Source of the DNA: Vibrio sp. 05-20-BW147
Lineage (GTDB): Bacteria > Pseudomonadota > Gammaproteobacteria > Enterobacterales > Vibrionaceae
Direction: 5' to 3'
Assembly (NCBI RefSeq): GCF_013369385.1
Contig: NZ_SZTO01000006.1
Location: 1 to 64,000, forward strand
DNA: 64,000 nucleotides
Positions within the stretch are counted from its first letter, which is position 1. Every line of letters starts with the position of its first letter. The translations under genes and the position numbers were made by a program. The notes below the pieces were generated by a model, which did not search any database, was not told the origin of the DNA, and saw only the letters and a program-made list of their open reading frames with translations. Positions 47,343 to 59,127 of this stretch are shown in pieces.

Positions 47343-47358
47343 AAGCAAACGTTTGTCT
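47343..47358 (-). promoter_or_regulatory. PurR/LacI-family-type operator upstream of nutA
   Basis: AAGCAAACGTTTGTCT contains the perfect palindrome CAAACGTTTG and matches the PurR box ACGCAAACGTTTGCGT at 12 of 16 bases. It sits immediately upstream of the CRP-like site. Purine or nucleoside control of a nucleotidase would make sense, but CytR or another LacI-family protein could also bind. Confidence 0.55.
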
Positions 47359-47462
47359 GAGATTGCATGCCGTTCGAGATAAATGTGAATCAGCTCACCA
47401 ATTAAACAGTATTAGAAGAATAGGCATTAAACAGAGGTTCAGCGGGACAAATTACAAGCAAA

Positions 47463-47490
47463 AAAAAGGACCGTTTTCTCGGTCCTTTTT
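47463..47490 (-). terminator. Terminator of the hemA-kdsA operon
   Basis: 11-bp stem AAAAAGGACCG / CGGTCCTTTTT, loop TTTTCT, with a T-run on the minus strand just after kdsA. Confidence 0.92.
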
Positions 47491-47511
47491 GATCTCGATA
47501 ACACGCAAATA

Positions 47512-49192
<1,681 letters not shown>

Positions 49193-49230
49193 TACTTGTT
49201 ATCCGTTTACTTAATTCACACTAAATATTC

Positions 49231-49614
49231 TTAACCGAAAAACATCGGTGTCTTTGAAACCGCTAATTTGCCTGCCATCGCCAGCCAACCGAGTGCGCCG
49301 AAGAAAGAAAAAGTACGTAGCAGCTTGTTTTTACCCAGTTTAAGTGCGAAGAAACCTAAAGCAATGTAGGCCATTACACAGGTGATTTTCTCGGTGAGCC
49401 AAGGCGCCGACGGGGTAAATGGAATGAAACCAGTGATCACAATCAGCGCAATACCTGACAACAACAATAACGAGTCGTTGATATGAGGAAAACGCTGTAA
49501 AAATGGGTGCTTCAACTTATTTGAATTCATCATCATCAATGCATAGCGAACGGAAAGTAGCAACGCGCTGATGACGATGGTGAGTAAATGAAAGTATTTC
49601 AAAGCTTCGTACAT
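49231..49614 (-). CDS. sirB2: SirB2 family membrane protein
   Basis: 127 residues with four predicted membrane helices (about 7-27, 45-64, 76-93, 100-117). Matches the SirB2 (YchQ) family, which has no firm function. A conserved His near the N-terminus (KYFHLLT) is present. Located between prmC and sirB1, as in E. coli. Confidence 0.9.
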   Translation of the reverse strand: MYEALKYFHLLTIVISALLLSVRYALMMMNSNKLKHPFLQRFPHINDSLLLLSGIALIVITGFIPFTPSAPWLTEKITCVMAYIALGFFALKLGKNKLLRTFSFFGALGWLAMAGKLAVSKTPMFFG

Positions 49615-49637
49615 AGTGTTCTCTTTGATATCTGGAT

Positions 49638-50513
49638 CTAGTGATCCGTGTTTTCTGGTAAAGCAACGAAGTAACCCAAAGTCACTCGATCGTTGCCACC
49701 GTAATCCTTCTCGGTTGCTACCTCTTGATATCCCAACGTTTCTAGGATTTCTCGAACAGCGATACCTTGATCGTAGCCATGTTCAAACATCAGCCAGCCA
49801 TGAGGCTCAAGATAGTCACGTGCCTGTTGCGCGATATAACGGATATCAGCCAGGCCAGACTCTTCGGCAACCAGAGCACTTTTTGGCTCAAATCGCACAT
49901 CTCCTTGATTAAGATGGGGATCATTCTCATCAATATAAGGAGGATTGGAAACGATTAAAGCAAACTTTGTGCCTTGAGCCACAGGTTCAAACCAGCTGCC
50001 CTGTTTAAAGGTCACATTTTTGATATTCAATGCCAGCGCATTCGACTCAGCAAGCAGCTTCGCTTCCTGCTGCAAATCCACGCCCATCACAGTGCGATGT
50101 GGCAGTTCAGACGCCAGTGCAATGGCAATCGCTCCCGTGCCTGTGCCTAAGTCGAGGATAGAGCCCGTTTGCGTAGCCGTTTTTTCTAACGCCAACTCCA
50201 CTAAACGCTCGGTATCGGGGCGAGGAATTAACGTCGATGGCGCGACTTTAAAAGGCAAAGACCAAAACTCTCGTTCACCGATAATGTACGCCACCGGTTC
50301 GCCAGACAATCGACGCGCCACTAAGGCTTCAAACTGCTGTTGCTCTTGTTCGGTGAGTATTTTATCTGGCCAGGTAAACAGATAGCTACGCGGCTTATCC
50401 AGTACATGGCAAAGCAATACCGCGGCGTCTAAAGACGGCGAATCATTGCCTAACTCAGAAAAGCGAGATGCCGCCTGTTTAACAGCGGCATCTAGTGTCA
50501 TCAACTCAGACAT
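49638..50513 (-). CDS. prmC: Release factor glutamine methyltransferase PrmC
   Basis: 291 residues from the ATG at 50513; an in-frame ATG four codons later is possible because the upstream ribosome site is weak. N-terminal helical domain, then a SAM methyltransferase domain with ILDLGTGTGAIAIALA and the NPPY motif (SNPPYIDEND). It methylates the GGQ glutamine of release factors, and prfA lies 4 bases upstream, so enzyme and substrate are co-expressed. Confidence 0.96.
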   Translation of the reverse strand: MSELMTLDAAVKQAASRFSELGNDSPSLDAAVLLCHVLDKPRSYLFTWPDKILTEQEQQQFEALVARRLSGEPVAYIIGEREFWSLPFKVAPSTLIPRPDTERLVELALEKTATQTGSILDLGTGTGAIAIALASELPHRTVMGVDLQQEAKLLAESNALALNIKNVTFKQGSWFEPVAQGTKFALIVSNPPYIDENDPHLNQGDVRFEPKSALVAEESGLADIRYIAQQARDYLEPHGWLMFEHGYDQGIAVREILETLGYQEVATEKDYGGNDRVTLGYFVALPENTDH

Positions 50514-50517
50514 GGGA

Positions 50518-51606
50518 TCAGTTGTTGTCCGCCAAAGCAGCCAATTGGTCCGCTTGGTGTTCCTGAATCACAGGGTCGATCAAAGACTGAAGATCGCCTT
50601 CCATCACTTCAGAAAGACGGTAAATCGTCAAGTTGATGCGGTGATCTGACACACGGCCTTGTGGGTAGTTGTAGGTACGAATACGGTCACTACGATCGCC
50701 TGAACCAAGCAGGTTACGACGCGTGTCAGACACTTCAGCTGCACGCTTAGCCTCTTCAGCTTGAACAATACGAGCCGCTAGAACAGCCATCGCCTTGGCT
50801 TTGTTTTTGTGCTGTGAACGCTCGTCCTGACACTCCACGACAGTACCAGTTGGTAAGTGGGTAATACGGATTGCCGAGTCGGTGGTGTTGACGTGCTGAC
50901 CGCCCGCACCAGAAGAGCGGAAGGTATCAATTTTTAGATCGCTTGCTTTGATCTCTGGAATTTCCGCTTCAGGAATTTCAGGCATGATTGCCACGGTACA
51001 CGCAGAGGTGTGTACGCGACCTTGCGATTCGGTTGCAGGCACACGTTGAACACGGTGACCGCCCGACTCAAACTTCAAGAAACCGTAAGCGCCATCGCCA
51101 TTCACTTTCGCGATCATCTCTTTGTAGCCGCCATGTTCTGCTTCATTCGCGGACATGACTTCAATACGCCAACCACGTTTTTCTGCAAACTTGCTGTACA
51201 TACGGAACAGATCGCCAGCAAAGATACCGGCTTCATCACCGCCCGCACCCGCACGAATTTCGAGGAAACAGTTACGACTGTCATTCGGATCTTTCGGTAA
51301 CAGCAGGATTTGCAGTTCCGAGGCCAAGTTTTCAATCGCCGCTTTCGCTGCTTTGATCTCTTCTTGTGCCATTTCACGCATCTCTGCGTCGTCTTCTTTG
51401 GCCATCTCTTCCGCAGCAACTAAATCTTCTTGCGCTTGTTGATAGGCAGTAAAGCACTTAGTGACTTCTTCAAGTTGAGAATACTCTTTTGACAGTGCAC
51501 GGAATTTGTCTTGGTCACCGATCACTCCCGGATCACCAAGAAGGTGCTGCACTTCTTCATAACGCTCAACCAGCATTTCTAGCTTGGTTAGAATCGAGGC
51601 TTTCAT
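50518..51606 (-). CDS. prfA: Peptide chain release factor 1
   Basis: 362 residues from the ATG at 51606 ([18 protein letters not shown]); an extra Met codon precedes it. Contains the PAT stop-codon recognition motif ([14 protein letters not shown]) and the GGQ motif ([10 protein letters not shown]) that triggers peptide release. Reads UAA and UAG. Located between hemA and prmC, as in most gamma-proteobacteria. Confidence 0.98.
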   Translation of the reverse strand: MKASILTKLEMLVERYEEVQHLLGDPGVIGDQDKFRALSKEYSQLEEVTKCFTAYQQAQEDLVAAEEMAKEDDAEMREMAQEEIKAAKAAIENLASELQILLLPKDPNDSRNCFLEIRAGAGGDEAGIFAGDLFRMYSKFAEKRGWRIEVMSANEAEHGGYKEMIAKVNGDGAYGFLKFESGGHRVQRVPATESQGRVHTSACTVAIMPEIPEAEIPEIKASDLKIDTFRSSGAGGQHVNTTDSAIRITHLPTGTVVECQDERSQHKNKAKAMAVLAARIVQAEEAKRAAEVSDTRRNLLGSGDRSDRIRTYNYPQGRVSDHRINLTIYRLSEVMEGDLQSLIDPVIQEHQADQLAALADNN

Positions 51607-51634
51607 CATTTATATATCTTACTGATTGATAGAA

Positions 51635-52894
51635 TTATTTGAGTTCATCCAGCCCTAAGCTTTGGCGAATGACGGTTAATTTTGCGGGCTCACCCTGCTC
51701 TGCGGCCAATTGTAGCGCACGTGTGGGTGCATGGATGAGTTTATTTGTCAGGCGATTACTCAGTTCGCGCAGTACTTTTTCTGGATCACCACCGCTTTCC
51801 AGTGCTAACAACGCTTTGCTGAGCAATTCCTCACGAATGTCATTGGCCGACTGGCGATACTCACGAATACTGTCCACCGCTTGGAGCGAGCGAAGCCAAC
51901 TCATAAACGCAGCACTTTCTTCCGCCACGATCGCTTCTGCTTGAATCGCTTCGACTTTGCGCTGCTCGATATTGCTGTCAATAATTGATTGCAAATCGTC
52001 AACAGTATACAAGTAAGCATCATTCAAATCGCCCACTTGCGCTTCCACATCACGCGGTACCGCAATATCCACGAGCAAAATGGGCTGATGACGGCGCTGC
52101 TTGAGCGCAGTTTCCACCATGCCTTTGCCAATGATCGGCAGTGGGCTCGCCGTTGAGCTAATGACGATGTCTGCGCGGGCCAAATGGTCCGGAATATCTT
52201 GTAAGCTGATCACTTCCGCATCGAACTGTTCAGCCAGAGCCAATGCACGCTCACGCGTTCTGTTGGCCACTATCATCTTATGACATCCATTGGCATTTAA
52301 ATGTTTTGCCACCAGTTCAATGGTTTCACCAGCCCCCACTAATAGTACCGTGGATTGAGCTAATGATTCAAAAATGTGTTTGGCTAACGTACAAGCGGCA
52401 TAGGCGACCGAAACGGCGTTACCGCCAATATCGGTTTCCGTGCGGACGCGCTTAGCAACGGAAAAGGTTTTCTGAAACAATTTTTCCAAAGACGCATCTA
52501 CCGCCTGCTGCTCGCGCGAATCGGAATACGCCTGTTTCACCTGCCCTAATATTTGAGGTTCACCCAGCACCAAAGAATCCAAGCCGCAAGAAACGCGCAT
52601 CAGATGGCGAATTGCCGCTTGTTCTTCATACACATACAAACTCGGTTTGAGCTCTTCTAAACCGATTTGATGAAACTGGCTCAACCAATCAATCACCTTG
52701 CTGCGTGCACCCGATTTGACATCGCAATACACCTCGGTGCGGTTACAGGTAGAGAGGATCACGCTGCCATTGACTGCTTCATGCTGGCTGAGCTGCTGCA
52801 GTGCATTGGCCAGTTTGTCTGGACCAAACGCCACTTTCTCTCGCAAGTCAACCGACGCGGTGTGGTGATTTATGCCAATAGCAAGCAAAGACAT
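51635..52894 (-). CDS. hemA: Glutamyl-tRNA reductase HemA
   Basis: 419 residues. Catalytic Cys50 lies in [13 protein letters not shown]; the NADPH-binding region contains [17 protein letters not shown]. It reduces Glu-tRNA to glutamate-1-semialdehyde, the first step of heme synthesis by the C5 route. The first gene of the operon, divergent from lolB with 159 bases between. The [13 protein letters not shown] start is typical. Confidence 0.97.
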   Translation of the reverse strand: MSLLAIGINHHTASVDLREKVAFGPDKLANALQQLSQHEAVNGSVILSTCNRTEVYCDVKSGARSKVIDWLSQFHQIGLEELKPSLYVYEEQAAIRHLMRVSCGLDSLVLGEPQILGQVKQAYSDSREQQAVDASLEKLFQKTFSVAKRVRTETDIGGNAVSVAYAACTLAKHIFESLAQSTVLLVGAGETIELVAKHLNANGCHKMIVANRTRERALALAEQFDAEVISLQDIPDHLARADIVISSTASPLPIIGKGMVETALKQRRHQPILLVDIAVPRDVEAQVGDLNDAYLYTVDDLQSIIDSNIEQRKVEAIQAEAIVAEESAAFMSWLRSLQAVDSIREYRQSANDIREELLSKALLALESGGDPEKVLRELSNRLTNKLIHAPTRALQLAAEQGEPAKLTVIRQSLGLDELK

Positions 52895-53053
52895 CGATAG
52901 TGCTTTCTCTGTACAGAATGGAAAATTAGGAGGCGAATTTTACTTTATGCACGACTTTATTAAAAGGGTGTAGCGGATTTGTTTTCCTTACTTCGTGAGT
53001 TCGATGCTATAGTTGAGCGCTCAAAGACTTAAATCAGACAGAAAGTATCCGCC

Positions 53054-53662
53054 ATGTTTCGACGAACTTATTTTTGGTTAATGCTCTTGCCGCTGTTTAT
53101 GCTTGGCTGTACTGGCCTTCCGGACCATCCCACCAGCGTTGAGTGGCAAAGTCATCAAGCCAAACTGTCACAAATTCAATCATTTCAAGCCGTCGGCAAA
53201 CTGGGTTACATCTCGCCAGATCAACGACAAAACCTCAACTTCTACTGGAAACACTCATCAGCGCAAAGCCACCTGCGTTTTACGACATTTCTTGGCCAAA
53301 CCGCATTAAATCTCACTATGACGCCGCAAGGTGCTCGCGTTGAAACCTACGACGATCAAATCTTAACCGCTGAGAATGCGACCGCTTTGGTCCAACAGTT
53401 AACCGGGTTGGTTATACCTGTCGAACAACTGAGTGATTGGATCATCGGCTTGCCTAATGGCGCTGACGACTTTCAACTCAATGAGCAAAATACACTCAGC
53501 TCATTAGAGAAAGATCTCAATTTTCAGCGTTGGCATATCGCCTACACGCAGTATCGCGATGTGGAATTTCATCAGCAAGTTGTACCGCTGCCGGCCAAGC
53601 TTAGCCTGACCCAGCAAGACATCAAACTAAATATCGTTGTGAGTAAGTGGACGCTAAAATAA
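53054..53662 (+). CDS. lolB: Outer-membrane lipoprotein insertion protein LolB
   Basis: 202 residues with lipobox MLGC (Cys19). One domain of the LolA/LolB half-barrel fold; the exposed loop near 60-70 ([23 protein letters not shown]) carries the hydrophobic residues that accept lipoproteins from LolA. It inserts lipoproteins (here BamC, Chb, NutA and others) in the outer membrane. Its stop overlaps the ispE start (TAATG). Confidence 0.95.
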   Translation: MFRRTYFWLMLLPLFMLGCTGLPDHPTSVEWQSHQAKLSQIQSFQAVGKLGYISPDQRQNLNFYWKHSSAQSHLRFTTFLGQTALNLTMTPQGARVETYDDQILTAENATALVQQLTGLVIPVEQLSDWIIGLPNGADDFQLNEQNTLSSLEKDLNFQRWHIAYTQYRDVEFHQQVVPLPAKLSLTQQDIKLNIVVSKWTLK

Positions 53663-54534
53663 TGATTACCAGCCCAACAACTTGGCCCTCACCAGCCAAA
53701 CTCAATCTTTTCTTGTACATCAATGGCCGTACTGAAAATGGCTATCACGAACTGCAAACGTTATTTCAGTTTCTTGACCATGGCGATCAACTCACGATTA
53801 CAGCCAATGACAGCGGTCATATCACACTAACGCCAGACATTGTCGATCTCCCCGTAGAACAAAATCTCATTTGGAAAGCGGCCAATGCACTCCAGAAAAA
53901 GACGGGATGCACCTTGGGCGCCAACATTCATCTGAACAAAATATTGCCGATGGGCGGCGGTATCGGTGGTGGTTCTTCCAATGCAGCAACGGCATTGGTT
54001 GCTCTGAATTTTCTTTGGCAACTTGGTCTTTCTGATGATGAACTAGCCGACATTGGCTTAAAACTGGGCGCGGATGTGCCCGTTTTTGTGCGCGGCTATG
54101 CGGCATTTGCTGAAGGTGTTGGTGAAAAACTGACTCCAGCACAACCAGAAGAGAAGTGGTATTTGGTGGTAAGACCCGATGTGCACATCGCCACCGTCGA
54201 TATTTTCACGCATCCAGATTTGACGAGAAATACGCCAAAGCGTTCTCTGGAAACGCTTCTTGATAGCGAATACGGAAACGATTGCGAAAAAATTGTCCGA
54301 ATGATCCACCCAAAGGTTGATAAGCAACTTTCATGGCTGCTACAATACGCGCCGTCAAGATTGACGGGGACCGGATCTTGCGTTTTCGCTGAATTTAGCA
54401 GCAGATCTGAAGCGGAATCAATCCTTGCCCAACTCTCTGACAATGTCTCGGCATTTGTCGCTCAAGGGCGCAATGTTTCGCCGCTAAAAGAGACGTTGGC
54501 TGATTATCTTTCAGCCCAAAACCGACCTATTTAA
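53662..54534 (+). CDS. ispE: 4-diphosphocytidyl-2-C-methyl-D-erythritol kinase
   Basis: 290 residues from the ATG at 53662. GHMP kinase: [21 protein letters not shown] at the N-terminus, the ATP loop [17 protein letters not shown] near 95-111, and the C-terminal [12 protein letters not shown]. It phosphorylates CDP-ME in the MEP isoprenoid pathway. One-base overlap with lolB; prs follows 29 bases later, as in E. coli. Confidence 0.97.
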   Translation: MITSPTTWPSPAKLNLFLYINGRTENGYHELQTLFQFLDHGDQLTITANDSGHITLTPDIVDLPVEQNLIWKAANALQKKTGCTLGANIHLNKILPMGGGIGGGSSNAATALVALNFLWQLGLSDDELADIGLKLGADVPVFVRGYAAFAEGVGEKLTPAQPEEKWYLVVRPDVHIATVDIFTHPDLTRNTPKRSLETLLDSEYGNDCEKIVRMIHPKVDKQLSWLLQYAPSRLTGTGSCVFAEFSSRSEAESILAQLSDNVSAFVAQGRNVSPLKETLADYLSAQNRPI

Positions 54535-54563
54535 AAACTGGACGCAACCCTGAGGTTTCCACC

Positions 54564-55508
54564 GTGCCTGATATGAAGCTATTTGCTGGTAACGCAACAC
54601 CTGAACTAGCCCAACGTATTGCTGATCGTCTCTACATTTCTCTTGGTGACGCCACTGTTTCTCGTTTCTCTGACGGTGAAGTAGCGGTACAAATCAACGA
54701 AAATGTACGTGGTAGTGACGTTTTCATTATTCAATCTACCTGTGCTCCGACCAACGACAACCTAATGGAGCTGGTCGTAATGATTGATGCAATGCGCCGC
54801 GCTTCAGCGGGCCGTATTACAGCAGTTATTCCTTACTTTGGTTACGCTCGTCAAGACCGCCGTGTGCGTTCAGCGCGTGTGCCAATCACTGCAAAAGTAG
54901 TCGCAGACTTCCTTTCAAACGTGGGTGTTGACCGCGTTCTGACGATTGATCTACACGCAGAGCAAATTCAAGGCTTCTTCGATGTGCCAGTAGACAACAT
55001 CTTCGGTACGCCAGTACTACTTGAAGATATGCACGCGCGTGGTCTAGAAGATCCTGTGGTTGTATCTCCAGACCTCGGTGGTGTTGTTCGTGCTCGTGCA
55101 ACGGCAAAAGCGCTTGGTGATATCGATATTGCTATCGTCGATAAGCGTCGTCCACGTGCCAACGTTTCTGAAGTGATGAACCTTATCGGTGATGTTGAAG
55201 GTCGTGACTGTGTGATCGTTGATGACATGATCGACACTGGCGGCACGCTATGTAAAGCAGCTGAAGCATTGAAAGAACGTGGTGCGAAGCGAGTATTTGC
55301 TTACGCAACTCACGCCGTGTTCTCAGGCAACGCAGCGAAAAACATCAAAAACTCTGTGCTTGACCAAGTGATCGTGACTGACTCAATCACTCTGAGCAAA
55401 GAGATGGCCGCAACCGGTAAAGTGACTCAACTAACTCTCTCTGGCATGTTGGCTGAAGCGATCCGCCGTATCAGCAACGAAGAGTCTATCTCTGCGATGT
55501 TTAACTAA
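54564..55508 (+). CDS. prs: Ribose-phosphate pyrophosphokinase
   Basis: 314 residues from a GTG start at 54564 preceded by TGAGG; E. coli Prs also uses GTG before [10 protein letters not shown]. Contains RFSDGE, the flexible loop with YARQDRR and the PRPP-binding motif [14 protein letters not shown]. It makes PRPP for nucleotides, His, Trp and NAD. A terminator follows at 55537-55558. Confidence 0.98.
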   Translation: MPDMKLFAGNATPELAQRIADRLYISLGDATVSRFSDGEVAVQINENVRGSDVFIIQSTCAPTNDNLMELVVMIDAMRRASAGRITAVIPYFGYARQDRRVRSARVPITAKVVADFLSNVGVDRVLTIDLHAEQIQGFFDVPVDNIFGTPVLLEDMHARGLEDPVVVSPDLGGVVRARATAKALGDIDIAIVDKRRPRANVSEVMNLIGDVEGRDCVIVDDMIDTGGTLCKAAEALKERGAKRVFAYATHAVFSGNAAKNIKNSVLDQVIVTDSITLSKEMAATGKVTQLTLSGMLAEAIRRISNEESISAMFN

Positions 55509-55536
55509 TCGCCATTTCGATTAGTCCAATTTTAGA

Positions 55537-55558
55537 ACACCCCTTGATTGGGGTGTTT
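55537..55558 (+). terminator. Terminator after prs
   Basis: 8-bp stem AACACCCC / GGGGTGTT, loop TTGATT, then TTTATT. Confidence 0.85.
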
Positions 55559-55644
55559 TTATTTGCAATAGGCTTGGCCTCGCCCATCGTTACTTTTCTG
55601 TGCTATCATACCGCGCTTTTGAAGATTCCAAAGAGATCCTAACC

Positions 55645-56235
55645 TTGAGTCAACAGATCAAACTTCTTGTCGGCCTTGCTAATCCCGGGCCTGAATATGC
55701 CAAAACTCGCCACAATGCGGGCGCTTGGGTAGTAGAAGAACTGGCACGCGTTCACAACGTTACGCTAAAGAATGAAGCAAAGTTCTATGGCTTAACAGGA
55801 CGTATTGTGATGAATGGTCAGGAACTGCGTTTACTGATTCCAACTACCTTTATGAACCTTTCTGGTAAAGCCATTGCCGCATTGGCAAAGTTTTATCAGA
55901 TTCAACCAGAAGAGATCATGGTCGCGCATGACGAGCTGGATCTTCCTCCTGGTATCGCAAAGTTCAAAAAGGGTGGTGGCCATGGTGGCCACAATGGTTT
56001 GCGAGATACCATTAGTAAACTGGGCAACAATAAAGAATTCTACCGTCTACGGATCGGCATTGGCCATCCTGGACACAAAGATAAAGTAGCGGGTTTTGTA
56101 CTGGGTAAAGCACCTGCCAGTGAACAATCCTTACTCGACGCTACCGTCGACGAATCTGTTCGCTGCTTGGATATTTTGATCAAAGATGGTCTATCCAAAG
56201 CACAAAACCGCCTCCACACGTTCAAAGCTGAATAA
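55645..56235 (+). CDS. pth: Peptidyl-tRNA hydrolase
   Basis: 196 residues from a TTG start at 55645 ([20 protein letters not shown]), chosen because length and N-terminus then equal those of V. cholerae Pth; an upstream in-frame ATG would add 15 unlikely residues. The catalytic His23 is in TRHNAGAW, Asp96 in [11 protein letters not shown] and the [10 protein letters not shown] loop is present. It frees tRNAs from dropped-off peptidyl-tRNA. ychF follows 10 bases downstream. Confidence 0.96.
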   Translation: MSQQIKLLVGLANPGPEYAKTRHNAGAWVVEELARVHNVTLKNEAKFYGLTGRIVMNGQELRLLIPTTFMNLSGKAIAALAKFYQIQPEEIMVAHDELDLPPGIAKFKKGGGHGGHNGLRDTISKLGNNKEFYRLRIGIGHPGHKDKVAGFVLGKAPASEQSLLDATVDESVRCLDILIKDGLSKAQNRLHTFKAE

Positions 56236-56245
56236 GGTTACAATC

Positions 56246-57337
56246 ATGGGTTTTAAATGTGGCATCGTTGGCTTGCCAAACGTTGGTAAATCAACTCTGT
56301 TTAACGCACTGACTAAAGCGGGTATTGAAGCCGCTAACTTCCCGTTCTGTACAATCGAACCAAACACTGGCGTGGTACCAGTGCCAGACTTGCGTTTAGA
56401 CGAATTGGCAAAAATCGTAAACCCACAACGTATTCTGCCAACCACAATGGAATTCGTTGACATTGCAGGTCTAGTAGCTGGCGCATCTCGCGGCGAAGGT
56501 CTGGGTAACAAATTCCTAGCCAACATCCGTGAAACGGACGCAATTGGTCACGTAGTTCGTTGTTTTGAAAACGAAAATATTGTTCACGTTGCAGGCAAAG
56601 TCTCTCCAATCGAAGATATCGAAGTGATCAACCTTGAACTGGCCATGGCTGACCTTGATTCTTGCGAACGCGCCATTCAACGCCAAGCGAAGAAAGCGAA
56701 AGGCGGCGATAAAGACGCGAAATTCGAACTGACTGTTCTAGAAAAGCTGCTTCCTGTCCTCACTGAAGGTGGCTCTGCACGTACTGTAGAACTGTCTAAA
56801 GAAGAACTTGCCGCCGTTGGTTACCTAAACTTCCTAACGCTAAAGCCAACCATGTACATCGCTAACGTGAATGAAGATGGCTTCGAAAACAACCCATACC
56901 TAGACGCAGTTCGTGAATTTGCAGCAAAAGAGAATAACATTGTTGTTCCAGTTTGTGCCGCGATCGAATCGGAAATGGCAGAACTGGAAGATGACGAGCG
57001 TGCAGAATTCCTAGCGGATATGGGCATTGAAGAACCAGGTCTAAACCGCGTAATCCGTGCAGGTTACGAGTTGCTGAGCCTACACACTTACTTTACGGCT
57101 GGTGTGAAAGAAGTTCGTGCATGGACCATTCCTGTTGGTGCGACTGCACCAAAAGCGGCAGGCAAGATCCACACCGATTTTGAGAAAGGCTTCATCCGTG
57201 CAGAAGTTATTGCCTATGATGACTTCATCCAATTTAAAGGTGAAAACGGAGCAAAAGACGCAGGTAAGTGGCGTCTAGAAGGTAAAGAGTACATCGTAAA
57301 AGATGGCGATGTGGTTCATTTCCGTTTCAACGTTTAA
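56246..57337 (+). CDS. ychF: Ribosome-binding ATPase YchF
   Basis: 363 residues from the ATG at 56246 ([17 protein letters not shown]). Obg-family P-loop GLPNVGKST (9-17), switch [17 protein letters not shown], a coiled coil (about 130-170) and the C-terminal TGS domain (about 280-363). YchF prefers ATP to GTP because NKxD is altered (here ANVNEDG). It takes part in stress and translation control. Co-transcribed with pth. Confidence 0.96.
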   Translation: MGFKCGIVGLPNVGKSTLFNALTKAGIEAANFPFCTIEPNTGVVPVPDLRLDELAKIVNPQRILPTTMEFVDIAGLVAGASRGEGLGNKFLANIRETDAIGHVVRCFENENIVHVAGKVSPIEDIEVINLELAMADLDSCERAIQRQAKKAKGGDKDAKFELTVLEKLLPVLTEGGSARTVELSKEELAAVGYLNFLTLKPTMYIANVNEDGFENNPYLDAVREFAAKENNIVVPVCAAIESEMAELEDDERAEFLADMGIEEPGLNRVIRAGYELLSLHTYFTAGVKEVRAWTIPVGATAPKAAGKIHTDFEKGFIRAEVIAYDDFIQFKGENGAKDAGKWRLEGKEYIVKDGDVVHFRFNV

Positions 57338-57373
57338 TTGTTTGTTTAAACTTTAAACAACTCAATCGAATAC

Positions 57374-57397
57374 AAAGCCAGCCAATTTGCTGGCTTT
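57374..57397 (+). terminator. Terminator after ychF
   Basis: 9-bp stem AAAGCCAGC / GCTGGCTTT, loop CAATTT, followed by a T-run. Confidence 0.9.
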
Positions 57398-57534
57398 TTT
57401 ATTGGCTGAGAAAAAAGTTCACATTAAGTTATTCAAACCAAGTCAATTTGTTAGCAGTTTTCGATCACAAACACGCCTCTTTGCTTAAAAAGAAAGCGAA
57501 CGATTTATTTCCCCCGATTTATTAAAAAAAACTG

Positions 57535-57563
57535 TTGACGGTTGTGACGCAACTCCTCATAAT
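57535..57563 (+). promoter_or_regulatory. Promoter of the tRNA-Met/tRNA-Leu operon
   Basis: TTGACG (57535-57540), a 17-base spacer and CATAAT (57558-57563). The bases just after it are GC-rich (GCGCCCCG), the discriminator type found at stringently controlled stable RNA promoters. Predicted start near 57570. Confidence 0.85.
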
Positions 57564-57619
57564 GCGCCCCGTTCCCGACGAGACAGCGATGAAACGAAAG
57601 GAACGGAAAACATGGTTTT

Positions 57620-57696
57620 GGCTACGTAGCTCAGCTGGTTAGAGCACATCACTCATAATGATGGGGTCACAGGTTCGAATCCCGTCGTAGCCACCA
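57620..57696 (+). tRNA. tRNA-Met (anticodon CAT, elongator type)
   Basis: 77 bases including CCA. Acceptor GGCTACG / CGTAGCC, D-arm GCTCAGCTGGTTAGAGC, anticodon loop CTCATAA, T-arm CACAGGTTCGAATCCCGTC with TTCGAAT. The first base pairs with its 3' partner and there is no GGG/CCC anticodon stem, so this is the elongator and not the initiator. Confidence 0.95.
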
Positions 57697-57734
57697 TCCC
57701 TAAGAACTTTTTTAAAGAGTTATTAGGAATAGAT

Positions 57735-57819
57735 GCGGAAGTGGCGAAATTGGTAGACGCACCAGATTTAGGTTCTGGCGCCGCGAGGTGTGAGAGTTCG
57801 AGTCTCTCCTTCCGCACCA
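57735..57819 (+). tRNA. tRNA-Leu (anticodon TAG)
   Basis: 85 bases including CCA, with the long variable arm of class II tRNAs. Acceptor GCGGAAG / CTTCCGC, anticodon stem CCAGA / TCTGG with loop TTTAGGT, T-arm GAGAGTTCGAGTCTCTC. 38 bases after tRNA-Met, with no promoter between, so one transcript. Confidence 0.98.
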
Positions 57820-57828
57820 TCATTGAAC

Positions 57829-57850
57829 AAACCCAGCTTAGGCTGGGTTT
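57829..57850 (+). terminator. Terminator of the tRNA operon
   Basis: 9-bp stem AAACCCAGC / GCTGGGTTT, loop TTAG, followed by TGTTTT. Confidence 0.88.
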
Positions 57851-57978
57851 TGTTTTATCTGACGTTCTTATCTTCATTGCATTGTTCATTGTTTGTGAAA
57901 ACAAAAAAAAGCGAACTCGATGAGTCCGCTTTCCTTCCCTGATACTAGCGCTCGTTTATGAGCCCTTGCCCAAGGCCA

Positions 57979-59127
57979 TCACATTCCTAGCGCATATTTC
58001 AATACTTGATGCTTGATAGGCCCAGAGTGCTCAGCCAACTTGAGGGCAGCGTTACGAACCAACTTTAATGGGGTGATATCGTTGCTAAAGCCTTTGTAGA
58101 ACAGATCCATCCCCGTTTGCATTAGCAAGTTGTCCGCATAACGTGCTTTCTGATAGGCCGCTTGTTGAGTCATTGTCAGAGGTTGGTTTTCCGTTACCTT
58201 AAGTAACGCTTCAACGTCTTTAAAACCAAGATTGACGCCTTGGCCGGCTAATGGATTGATCGTGTGGGCCGCATCACCAACCAACAAACAATTTTGTTGA
58301 TAATACGCTTGTGCATGTCGTCGGGTTAATGGGAAAGAATCCCAGTACAGCACGTCAAACTCTCCCAATTCATCAGGGAAATGACGAATAATTTCCTGTT
58401 TCAGCTTTTCTGCGCTCATGGCTGACAACTCACGAATACGCTTGGGTGAATCGTACCAAACCAAAGAACCTTGCTGGCCTTTCAATGGCAAAAAAGATCG
58501 TGGGCCAGTTGGGGTAAATTGCTGCCAAGTGATCGCCTGTTGCGCAGATTCCGTCGCAATATTGATCAACATACAATGTTGGCGATAATCCCATGCGGTA
58601 ATGCCAATGCCAGCCAACTCACGCACCTGAGAGTTGGCACCATCTGCGCCAATGACCCAAGAGGCTTCAATTTCTAAACCACTCTCAAGCGTCAACGTGT
58701 TGATCTCATCGAACTCAAGACGCTTCAGTTTATCTGGGCATTGCAGAGTCAAATTCGGGTACTGAGCAAACTCTTGCCACAACCCCAATTGAATTAGACG
58801 GTTCTCCACAATGTAACCTAGCTGTTCCAAATTGAGTTCATCGCTGTGAAAACGTGTACGACATTCTGGGTGCTCCCAGGTTTCTAAGCGTTTGTAGGGA
58901 CAAACTCGAGTTGCTTGAATATGTTGCCAGGCCCCTAGCGATTCCAGCAAACGCACGGAGTTATGGGAAATGGCGGACACTCGGATGTCCATCGGTTGGC
59001 TTGCTTCAAACGCTTTCGGCTCAAACCCTTCAACCACGATGACTTTTCTGCCTTGTTTGGCAAATCCGATGGCCACAGCCGCACCTACCATGCCGCCACC
59101 GACGACGGCAATGTCGTATTTATTCAT
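57979..59127 (-). CDS. ubiF: Ubiquinone-pathway FAD monooxygenase UbiF
   Basis: 382 residues from the ATG at 59127 (MNKYDIAVVGGGMVG), with AAGAG upstream; the frame is open 24 codons further without support. UbiH/UbiF/VisC family: the dinucleotide motif GGGMVGAA (10-17), GADGANS near 161, and GDAAHTINPLAGQGVNLG near 286-303. It hydroxylates ring C6 during ubiquinone synthesis. The location opposite miaB is that of ubiF in E. coli and decides between paralogues. Confidence 0.93.
   Translation of the reverse strand: MNKYDIAVVGGGMVGAAVAIGFAKQGRKVIVVEGFEPKAFEASQPMDIRVSAISHNSVRLLESLGAWQHIQATRVCPYKRLETWEHPECRTRFHSDELNLEQLGYIVENRLIQLGLWQEFAQYPNLTLQCPDKLKRLEFDEINTLTLESGLEIEASWVIGADGANSQVRELAGIGITAWDYRQHCMLINIATESAQQAITWQQFTPTGPRSFLPLKGQQGSLVWYDSPKRIRELSAMSAEKLKQEIIRHFPDELGEFDVLYWDSFPLTRRHAQAYYQQNCLLVGDAAHTINPLAGQGVNLGFKDVEALLKVTENQPLTMTQQAAYQKARYADNLLMQTGMDLFYKGFSNDITPLKLVRNAALKLAEHSGPIKHQVLKYALGM

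Larger units (their letters stand above)
47109..47511. other. Intergenic region between nutA and kdsA
   Basis: 403 bases, holding (in minus-strand order) the kdsA terminator, a PurR/LacI-family-like operator, a CRP-like site and a good sigma-70 promoter for nutA, followed by a leader of about 160 bases. No small gene seen. Confidence 0.65.

Noticed and set aside
57653..57923. Open frames over the tRNA-Met and tRNA-Leu genes on both strands
   Set aside because: They translate tRNA sequence and its terminator; no ribosome site or family similarity.
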